DNA of 64,000 bases. Source: Ashinkailepas kermadecensis (Eukaryota > Arthropoda > Thecostraca > Neolepadidae). Shown piece by piece: positions 55,246 to 64,000 of this stretch (positions are counted from its first letter, which is position 1; each line of letters starts with the position of its first letter). The position numbers and the translations under genes are program-made. Location of the stretch: assembly GCA_034440615.1 (NCBI GenBank), contig JAOTOM010003824.1:100001-164000 (forward strand), written 5' to 3'. The notes beneath the pieces are model-generated. The model ran no database searches, was not told the DNA's origin, and worked only from the letters and a program-made list of their open reading frames with translations.

Positions 55246-55935
55246 GGCCTCGGTGGCGTCGCCATCATCACCAAGGACGGTCTATCATCTTCGCCGAGAT
55301 CTCTCCACCTGTGTCGAACAGCAAGTTTGAATCCCTCAGGTTGCTTCTGAAGCCCACACGCGGAAGACAGTTTGCCGTCTGCAGCCTTCACCGGCCGCCC
55401 TGGCACACGGCATCCGTCCTGCGGGCCGATTTCAGTGACCTGGAGGTGCAGTTTCAGTGCGTCCTGACGAATTATCTGGGTGCCGCTGTCCTGCTCTGCG
55501 GCGCCCTAACCTGCTGCCTTCTCAAAGCTGAGCGAGACCCGGTCCAATCTCGACTGGTGGCGTTTCTGTCGGACTATTCGCTGTATCAGCTTGTACCCTC
55601 GCCCACATTCGCATCGGGCTCGTTGCTCGACGTGTGCATTGTTAAGGTCCTTAGCTTATTTACAGTTGCTGGGTAGATTTCTGTCATTTTAGTCCGCATT
55701 ATCTTGTTTGTATCCGTCTTACTGCCCCCACGTCCACCGTCCACGGACGCATCCGAAACCTGTGACAACTTTCTATCCCGCTGCCTGAAGCGTACTACCT
55801 CGCTGCTTTTTATGCCGACTTGAACCGTGTTGAGTGGGGGCTGTTTATAACCTCACCTCAGTTGCCGACAAGTGGAGTGCATTTTTTCCGTGTTTTCTAC
55901 CAGTGCTCGACCGGCACGCGCCTCTGGAGATACCG
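55229..55935 (+). pseudogene. LINE endonuclease fossil, central and C-terminal blocks
   Basis: Directly after the last 54-bp unit the frame continues GRGLGGVAIITKDGLSS. After a frameshift near 55305 a 121-codon frame (55311-55676) carries KPTRGRQFAVCSLHRPPWH and LLCGALTCCLLK (the family GDLN with Asp and Asn lost). It then has FLSDYSLYQLVPSPTFASGS and LLDVCIVK. After another shift, VADKWSAFF and LPVLDRHAPLE (about 55846-55925) give the domain's usual C-terminal block. Everything 3' of this (linker, RT) is absent. It is most like the CR1/L2/Jockey group, and distinct from the 34-kb fossil. Confidence 0.85.
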
Positions 55936-56070
55936 ACCATCGGCAGCCCAACAGTTCCCCCCAGTCCCCCCCCCCCCCCCCGACACGCGTCAGCTGACGG
56001 CGCGCCGACGCCGAGTCTTAGCCGAGTTGGGGCGCGAGTCCGACGAGTACCGCGAGATAAACTGAGCAGT
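55936..56070. other. C-run and GC-rich spacer
   Basis: A C run near 55966-55980 lies immediately after the end of the LINE homology. Confidence 0.6.
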
Positions 56071-56102
56071 CAAATACAATACAATACAATACAATACAAT
56101 AC
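56070..56102 (+). repeat. (AATAC)n microsatellite
   Basis: Six pentamers of AATAC. A short-period tail like this can mark the 3' end of a retroposon, but I see no body upstream that I can assign. Confidence 0.9.
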
Positions 56103-56900
56103 GCTTCCTGGATACTTTGGTAAAGGAGGTAAAATTGCATTACCAAATTTGCCAACAGACTACTTGGCCAATTTGCCAACAGGCGAAACAAACTGAGACT
56201 CGTTACATATCTGTTCTGGTGTTTTTAGGTGGTTCGTGGAGGTCAATGCCGATATGCCGGCAGCCGACCATCCCCACAGCTACCTAACCAACTGTCTCGG
56301 CCACAGTTGGAACATTTCAGTCATGCTGGCCGCATAAGCGATGCACGCTATTCGATGCTGAAGTAGCCTGGAAGGCGATCAACATCGGCTTCGACACTAT
56401 TGAACTTTAAAGTTGTTATTTTGCGTGTGGTACAGCAGGAATGTACGGATGGCGGGCGGTCTGGAATGATCAATACAACCATCACACAAGATGGTGGTGC
56501 CAGTAGATTTCCCTGCAAAACGACTGTCCACTGTACGGCTCGGTGCTGCGTGAAACACGTCATTTTCGCTCAGGCCACGCTCCATTTCAGACGCTCAAGC
56601 GGTCGGCGGCGCCGTCGGCATCAGGAACGCGGCGCGGCATGTCGGACACCGCCGGAAGTGGGCGGCCCACTCCCCACAGTCTCGCGAGATCTGGAATGCA
56701 GACACCCACTGTCTCGCGAAATCGGTAGCGCTGTTTTCTTTCTGCGTGTCGCCGCTCCGGCTGCTCCTCGTTCCCACTAATCTCCTCTAATCTCATTAGT
56801 AGCATAGCTATGAAAACAAAGGGGAGCGCGGACCGCCCGCATACCGGCCGGGACTGTCTGTCCTAATGACGTCGCGCGGAAAATCGTCGCGTCGACCGGG
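56103..56900. other. No gene recognised
   Basis: Contains a short TTGCCAACAG duplication near 56147/56174. The frames present lack motifs. Confidence 0.5.
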
Positions 56901-57055
56901 GATGGGTACCGACTGCTGGCGACGGGCCGGGGCCCTCCGGCCTGGTCCGGCACGTTCAGAGACATCCTCCGGCGCGACCGTAGATGGGTACCGACTGCTG
57001 GCGACGAGCCGGGGCCTGGGCCCTCCGACCTGGCCCGGCACGTCCAGCCTCCCAT
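56901..57055 (+). repeat. 82-bp tandem duplication
   Basis: GATGGGTACCGACTGCTGGC starts at 56901 and 56983. Both copies continue GACG.GCCGGGGCC and CTCCG.CCTGG.CCGGCACGT. Confidence 0.92.
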
Positions 57056-57186
57056 GTCCCGACTCGGCGGTTTATCTGTCCAGAATGTCACACATGCATT
57101 GCAGTTCAACCGACCGTGACGGGCCAAGTGATGTCTAACAGAGGCGTATGTTCTCCATGTCCCATGCAACTAAATAGGTCAATGCT

Positions 57187-57296
57187 GAGATGACTTTGAC
57201 TTTGAGACTTTGACTTTGACTGACTTTGACTTGAGAATGACTTCGAGACTTTGACTGAGAGTGTCTTTGACTTTGAAAAGACTTTGACCTTCGGCT
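57187..57296 (+). repeat. GACTTT-type short repeats
   Basis: Irregular repetition of GACTTTGA and GAGACTTTGACT over about 110 bp. Confidence 0.9.
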
Positions 57297-58990
57297 GGGC
57301 TTAGCCGGTGCAGTAATGCACTGTTAAAGCGCACAGTGCACGCCCGAGGATCCCAATGAAGGCTGCAGAGTGGGCATCCACAGGTTCCATTCGTTTCCTG
57401 ATACAGATTCGCAGTTCAATATTTGCAGCTCGCTCATTTCCATAGGTTATGTTTGCATTCGTTATCATAGTAGCATCCCAGAAGTGTTCCATCTTATGAA
57501 CCACTTGTTGAGTCACAACTTCCAGTTCTGAAAATGATCACAAAACACTCACGAAAGAAAAAAACAGGAACTTTACAAGAAAATGAGTGTCCTACTAGTA
57601 CCATCCAAATGAACAAATAATTCACTAACAAATGAATTCCGAAAAGCATCCCATCAGGCCCTTCATTGTGCAACATGTATGTTACAGTTATCGTGAAACT
57701 CCTGTCTTCAGGATCACCGTTGTTGGTTCACCACTACCTTCACCAAACAAAATGGCGACGGTACGAAGCGCATCTGAGAAGCTCTCTCCAGGACAGCAGC
57801 GCTCAAACCAGGTGTTGTTCATCTCCTCGCTGGAGCGCCCGCAGACAGAGGCCGACCAGAGGCCGAAAATCGGACATGAGTCGCATTGTGCTGGTATTTT
57901 TCATTTCGCCACGGCAGCGCTCGTGTTTTTGTGGCTCACCCTTCAGCCTCTTTCAGAACTGATCGTGTTTTTCAATCGCCGCCATTGATTTCTGCGCATG
58001 GATTGATCACTGAGCTTTCAGCTTTGCGCACATTAGCGTCGACTCCAGTGGCTTGATTCACAAAAGTCCGCTAATGTGGCGTTTTTCATCGGCGGCCGCA
58101 CTCGGGCTTCCTGTTTTGCCATTCTTGCGAGTGGCCCGTGTTTTCTTTACGTCCATTCACTGCGCCACTAATTGCCGTACTTTCTTCTTCGCCGGCGCAC
58201 GCACCCCTTCGGCGTGGGCGTTTATTTGGCTTGCGTCGTGGCGCGCGCCGGTCGTGTGCACGGCCCCAACACGAGACATGCGCTCCGGTGGCGCATGGCG
58301 CACTCCTGGCAAATAACGCGCCGAGGAATGTGTGGCGCTAAAGCAGGGCTGTCGCACCCCCCCCGTGGAGTCGGACGGCTCCGTTACACTGCAGGAAACG
58401 CGAGGCGCTGAGGAGCGAGGGGCGGCCCGGCACCGGCGTCCCAGTGAAGGGTATCAGGGTCGCGTCACGGTAGGCAAGCGTCAGGAGGCGGTGTCACACA
58501 CCGCTCCACGGCCAGGCTATGTAAATAACGCACAACGATACGTTATCCAACTGTGGGTGAATTCAATTGTGGTGTATTGGGAAGCATGCTTCATCGTCGA
58601 TTGCTATGGAGTGCAATGCGACATTCCAATATGTTCATCAAAACGAGGGAAAAGTTTTTCCGTTCAGTGTGAAAGTGTGTACTTTGCCATAACTATTTAT
58701 TATGCGTCTTTTGTGTGAACGCATTCTGCAAACAGATATCACTTGACTTCACAAAGGTTCGTCATATGTCAATGTCCTTTAAATGTCTTCATGCAATCGA
58801 ACCAAAAATGATGTACGTAAAAACTAGAAACTTCTAGCTACTTAGGAGGCTTACTAAATGTCCATACCATATACAGGTTTAAGCACAGCTCAGCCCACGA
58901 TTTTCGTAAGTGGGCACACCTTATTCGAAGAGCTCCTGGCAGATTGGTCCCTCTTTGCTGTCATGGAGCCCTATCACGGTAGGTTAAGAA
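57297..58990. other. No gene confirmed; one possible start context
   Basis: At 57750 the sequence CCAAACAAAATGGCGACGG is a good animal translation-start context. It begins a 78-80 codon frame (MATVRSASEKL...) ending at 57988 with a hydrophobic stretch. I cannot name it and see no clear splice signals, so it remains a weak exon candidate. The rest of the interval has no motif-bearing frame. Confidence 0.25.
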
Positions 58991-58999
58991 TTAAGCTAA

Positions 59000-59640
59000 A
59001 ACAGTTCTAGAGGACCCTCAGTGACTGCCAGGGGGCTCCGCTGTAACTGAGAAGGGTCTTCTGTATACCGTCAGAGGGTTCTCTGTAACTGAGAAGAGTT
59101 TTCTTTATACTGTCAGAGGGTTCCCTGTAACTGAGAAGGGTCGTCTGTATGCTGTCAGAGGGTTCTCTGTAATTGAGAAGGGTATACTGCCTTCTCAGTA
59201 TACAGTATACAGGGTATACTGTATACTGTATGATGTCAGAAGGTTCTTTGTAATTGAGAACGATCTTCTGTATACTGTCGGAAGGTTCTCTGTAAGTAAG
59301 CTACGAAAGGCCCCTTTTAACTGTCAAAAGGTAATCTGTAATCGTGGAAAGGCTCTCTCTAGCTGTCATGCGGTCTGTGTAGCAATTAAAGGACCCTTGG
59401 TAGCTCTCAAAGGGCCCTCTGCACCTGCCACCCTCTGAGACTGTCAGAGAGTTCTCTCAGAGGAGCATGTGCAAGCCTATCCGAGGACCCTGTGTAACCA
59501 ACAGAGTAGTGTTTGTAATTATCAGAGAGCAGTCTGTCTGTCAAAGGGCCTCCGTAATTGCTACAGGGCCCGCTATAGCTGTTAAAGGGCCCTCTGTGCC
59601 TGCAAGATGGTCCCTGTTATTTCTAGAATTGTCTTTGTAA
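59000..59640 (+). repeat. Degenerate ~42-bp minisatellite
   Basis: GTCAGAGGGTTCTCTGTAAC plus TGAGAAGGGTCTTCTGTATACT is repeated at 42 bp around 59070-59170. It then decays into variants (CTGTCAAAGGGCC, TGTAATTG) to about 59640. Confidence 0.8.
59196..59228. other. Inverted repeat, 15-bp arms, 3-bp loop
   Basis: CAGTATACAGTATAC (59196-59210) pairs perfectly with GTATACTGTATACTG (59214-59228). It lies inside the degenerate 42-bp array and is built from its GTATACTG word. Confidence 0.95.
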
Positions 59641-60138
59641 TTGCCAACGGAGACCTCTATAAATACCAGTTCTCTGTATTTCTCATTAGCTCCACAGACA
59701 ACGATGGAGTAATTTTTGCACGGTAAATGAGCAATGTGAAAGCGATGGCAATCATCGAAAAAGAAGCATAGCCTGAGGTGGGATTTCTGTCAGGTTTGTG
59801 TTTGGTCCATGAAAACACGATATCAAAACCTTTGTCTAGCCCGCCTGGTGTACGCCTCTCATGATGCCGATATCCATCGATAACTTAGTCATTATTTTAG
59901 GATATCATATCGAAGTGAATTGAAAGGACTCTACCCCTTCCTTGCAAGCTGTTGCCGCCAGTTTTCAGTTTCCAGAAACGGAAGTGGCATGGGAATGCAT
60001 TGGTGTAATTAATCGATCCTTACTGATCCGAATGTGGCTACCGTTTGCCATTCGATTTCATTTTGTAGCACAAGCAGCCAGCCTCTCCGCCATGTCCAAG
60101 ATGGCAATGTCCCAGATGGGACGTGGTCCCCTTCGTCC
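59641..60138. other. No gene recognised
   Basis: Single-copy AT-leaning sequence. A 68-codon frame near its end has no motif. Confidence 0.5.
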
Positions 60139-63100
60139 CAATCCGTGAGCTAGCCCAGCCACCCCTGGCCACCCTTGGCCACCCTTGGCCACCCCTGGCC
60201 ACCCCTGGCCACCCCTGCACCATCCAGGCAGCCTGACCACCCCTGCACCATCCAGGCAGCCTGACCACCACCCCTGCACCATCCAGGCAGCCTGACCACC
60301 CCTGCACCATACAGGCACCTGACACCCCTGCACCATCCAGGCAGTCTGACCACCCTGCACCATCCAGGCAGCCTGACCACCCCTGCCATCCAGGCAGCCT
60401 GACCACCCCTGCACCATCCAGGCAGCCTGACCACCCCGCACCATCAGGCAGCCTGACCACCCTGCACTATCCAGGCAGCCTGACCACCCCTGCACCATCC
60501 AGGCAGCCTGACCACCCCTGCACCATCCAGGCAGCCTGACCACCACCCTGCCATCCAGGCAGCCTGACCACCCCTGACACCATACAGGCACCCTGACCAC
60601 CCCTGCACCATCCAGGCAGTCTGACCACCCTGCACCATCCAGGCAGCCTGACCACCACCCTGCACCATCCAGGCAGCCTGACCACCCCTGACCATCCAGG
60701 CAGCCTGACCACCCTGCACCATCCAGGCAGCCTGACCACCCCTGCACCATCCAGGCAGCCTGACCACCCTGCACCATCCAGGCAGTCTGACCACCCCTGC
60801 ACCATCCAGGAGCCTGACCATCCCTGCACCATCCAGGCAGCCTGACCATCCCTGACCATCCAGGCAGCCTGACCACCCCTGCCATCCAGGCAGCCTGACC
60901 ACCCTGACCATCCAGGAAGCCTGACCATCCCTGCACCATCCAGGCAGCCTGACCATCCCTGCACCATCCAAGCAGCCTGACCACCCCTGCACCATCCAGG
61001 CAGCCTGACCACCCTGCACCATCCAGGAAGCCTGACCATCCCTGCCCATCCAAGCAGCCTGACCACCCCTGCACCATCCAGGCAGCCTGACCACCCCTGC
61101 ACCATCCAGGAAGCCTGACCATCCCTGCACCATCCAAGCAGCCTGACCACCCCTGCACCATCCAGGAAGCCTGACCATCCCTGCACCATCCAGGCAGCCT
61201 GACCATCCCTGCACCATCCAAGCAGCCTGACCACCCCTGCACCATCCAGGCAGCCTGACCACCCCTGCACTATCCAGGCAGCCTGACCACCCCTGCACCA
61301 TCCAGGCAGCCTGACCACCCCTGCACCATCCAGGCAGTCTGACCACCCCTGCCATCCAGGCAGCCTGACCACCACCCTGCACCATCCAGGCAGCCTGACC
61401 ACCCCTGTACCATCAGGCAGCCTGACCACCCCTGCACAGTATCTAGGTTGACCTCAATAGCCTTGCACATCAAGGCAAGACCACCACCCTGCACCATCCA
61501 GGCAGCCTGACCACCCCTGCACAGTATCTGGGTTGACCTCAATAGCCTTGCACATCAAGGCAAGACCACCACCCTGCACCATCCAGGCAGCCTGACCACC
61601 CCTGCACAGTATCTAGGTTGACCTCAAGCCTTGCCATCAAGGCAAGACCACCCCCTGACCATCCAGGCAGCCTGACCACCCCTGCCCATCCAGGCAGCCT
61701 GACCACCCCTGCACAGTATCTGGGTTGACCTCATAGCCTTGCACATCAAGGCAAGACCACCACCCCTGCACCATCCAGGCAGCCTGACCACCCTGCACAC
61801 CATCCAGGCAGCCTGACCACCCATGCACCATCCAGGCAGCCTGACCACCCCTGCACCATCCAGGCAGCCTGACCACCCCTGCACCATCCAGGCAGCCTGA
61901 CCACCCCTGCACCATCAGGCAGCCTGACCACCCCTGCACAGTATCTAGGTTGACCTCAATAGCCTTGCACATCAAGGCAAGACCACCACCCTGCACCATC
62001 CAGGCAGCCTGACCACCCCTGCACAGTATCTAGGTTGACCTCAATAGCCTTGCACATCAAGGCAAGACCACCACCCTGCACCATCCAGGCAGCCTGACCA
62101 CCCCTGCACCATCCAGGCAGCCTGACCACCCCTGCAGTATCTAGGTTGACCTCAATAGCCTTGCACATCAAGGCAAGACCACCACCCTGCACCATCCAGG
62201 CAGCCTGACCACCCCTGCACACCATCCAGGCAGCCTGACCACCCATGCACCATCCAGGCAGCCTGACCACCCCTGCACCATCCAGGCAGCCGACCACCCT
62301 GCACCATCCAGGCAGCCTGACCACCCCTGCACCATCCAGGCAGCCTGACCACCCCTGCCCATCCAGGCAGCCTGACCACCCCTGCCCATCCAGGCAGCCT
62401 GACCACCCCTGCACCATCCAGGCAGCCTGACCACCCCGCACCATCCAGGCAGCCTGACCCCCCTGCACTATCCAGGCAGCCTGACCACCCCTGCACCATC
62501 CAGGCAGCCTGACCACCCCTGCACCATCCAGGCAGCCTGACCACCACCCCTGCACCATCCAGGCAGCCTGACCACCCCTGCACACCATACAGGCACCCTG
62601 ACCACCCCTGCACCATCCAGGCAGTCTGACCACCCCTGCACCATCCAGGCAGCCTGACCACCACCCTGCACCATCCAGGCAGCCTGACCACCCCTGCACC
62701 ATCCAGGCAGCCTGACCACCCCCGCACCATCCAGGCAGCCTGACCACCCCTGCACTATCCAGGCAGCCTGACCACCCCTGCACCATCCAGGCAGCCTGAC
62801 CACCCCTGCACCATCCAGGCAGCCTGACCACCACCCCTGCACCATCCAGGCAGCCTGACCACCCCTGCACACCATACAGGCACCCTGACCACCCCTGCAC
62901 CATCCAGGCAGTCTGACCACCCCTGCACCATCCAGGCAGCCTGACCACCACCCCTGCACCATCCAGGCAGCCTGACCACCCCTGCACCATCCAGGCAGCC
63001 TGACCACCCCTGCACCATCCAGGCAGCCTGACCACCCCTGCACCATCCAGGCAGCCTGACCACCCCTGCACCATCCAGGCAGTCTGACCACCCCTGCACC

Positions 63101-64000
63101 ATCCAGGCAGCCTGACCATCCCTGCACCATCCAGGCAGCCTGACCATCCCTGCACCATCCAGGCAGCCTGACCACCCCTGCACCATCCAGGCAGCCTGAC
63201 CACCCCTGCACCATCCAGGAAGCCTGACCATCCCTGCACCATCCAGGCAGCCTGACCATCCCTGCACCATCCAAGCAGCCTGACCACCCCTGCACCATCC
63301 AGGCAGCCTGACCACCCCTGCACCATCCAGGCAGCCTGACCATCCCTGCACCATCCAAGCAGCCTGACCACCCCTGCACCATCCAGGCAGCCTGACCACC
63401 CCTGCACCATCCAGGAAGCCTGACCATCCCTGCACCATCCAGGCAGCCTGACCATCCCTGCACCATCCAAGCAGCCTGACCACCCCTGCACCATCCAGGC
63501 AGCCTGACCACCCCTGCACCATCCAGGAAGCCTGACCATCCCTGCACCATCCAGGCAGCCTGACCACCCCCGCACCATCCAGGCAGTCTGACCACCCCTG
63601 CACCATCCAGGCAGCCTGACCACCACCCCTGCACCATCCAGGCAGCCTGACCACCCCTGCCATCCAGGCAGCCTGACCATCCCTGACCATCCAGCAGCCT
63701 GACCACCCTGACCATCCAAGCAGCCTGACCACCCCTGCCATCCAGGCAGCCTGACCATCCCTGCACCATCCAAGCAGCCTGACCACCCCTGCACCATCCA
63801 GGCAGCCTGACCACCCCTGCACCACCAGGAAGCCTGACCATCCCTGCACCATCCAAGCAGCCTGACCACCCCTGCACCATCCAGGAAGCCTGACCACCAC
63901 CCCTGCACCATCCAGGCAGCCTGACCACCCCTGCACCATCCAGGCAGCCTGACCACCCCTGCACCATCCAGGCAGCCTGACCACCCCTGCACCATCCAGG
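60139..64000 (+). repeat. 28-bp minisatellite, >125 copies, continues beyond the window
   Basis: The unit CACCCCTGCACCATCCAGGC plus AGCCTGAC repeats to the right edge. It begins at 60139 with shorter CCACCCTTGGC steps. At 61432-62180 seven copies of an inserted segment (CAGTATCTAGGTTGACCTCA plus ATAGCCTTGCACATCAAGGC) make an 85-bp composite unit spaced 85 or about 113 bp apart. Minus-strand frames up to 679 codons read WSGCLDGAGVVRLPGWC-type repeats and are not genes. Confidence 0.97.

Noticed and set aside
61956..63995. 679-codon minus-strand open frame
   Set aside because: It is read-through of the 28-bp array (WSGCLDGAGVV repeats); neighbouring frames are equally open.

Overview
This window reads as non-coding, repeat-dominated chromosomal DNA from an animal, most likely an invertebrate. 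The evidence is a fossil Penelope-like retroelement, two fossil non-LTR retrotransposons of the CR1/L2/Jockey group, tRNA-derived SINE-like sequences, long microsatellites and at least twenty-five unrelated minisatellite families. There are no prokaryotic gene arrays, operons, rRNA genes or CRISPR. The species cannot be named from the sequence. I find no intact, recognisable host protein gene. Nearly all long open frames are read-through of tandem repeats and are not genes. By rough tally, tandem arrays cover about a third of the window.

Layout. 1-5.9 kb: GC-rich sequence with small tandem repeats, a CT microsatellite and two CpG-rich stretches with homeodomain- and octamer-like words. 6.0-6.7 kb: a homopolymer-inflated stretch that looks like an assembly problem. 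6.9-7.4 kb: an old tandem duplication. 8.2-9.6 kb: a 34-bp array. 14.1-16.5 kb: a GC-rich 44-48 bp array with two subfamilies. 18.5-21.9 kb: five unrelated arrays side by side (27, 30, ~41, 81 and 50 bp), three of them free of indels. 25.4-28.8 kb: 68-, 9-, 37- and 39-bp arrays. 29.4-30.2 kb: a repeat-like block with thirteen AGGTCA half-sites. 30.8-31.6 kb: a 31-bp array. 32.4-35.7 kb: highly degenerate arrays, the second interrupted by a fossil LINE on the minus strand. 38.0-38.9 and 41.0-42.6 kb: large GC-rich arrays. 44.0-44.8 kb: two copies of a dispersed repeat. 46.8-47.3 kb: a 67-bp array followed by a 50-bp and a 28-bp perfect palindrome. 50.5 kb: a tRNA-type SINE. 51.5-55.9 kb: a Penelope-like fossil abutting a LINE endonuclease fossil. 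60.1 kb to the right edge: a 28-bp array that continues out of the window.

The most notable result is at 53.0-55.25 kb. The 54-bp (18-codon) unit of this large minisatellite translates to a segment of a LINE endonuclease domain (consensus LTLPGYSTSRADRKDGR). The rest of the same domain lies in the expected order on both sides: SEAWL upstream, and GGVAI, RPP, LCGALTC and DRHAPL blocks downstream. The array therefore appears to have been born inside a retrotransposon reading frame and expanded roughly forty-fold.
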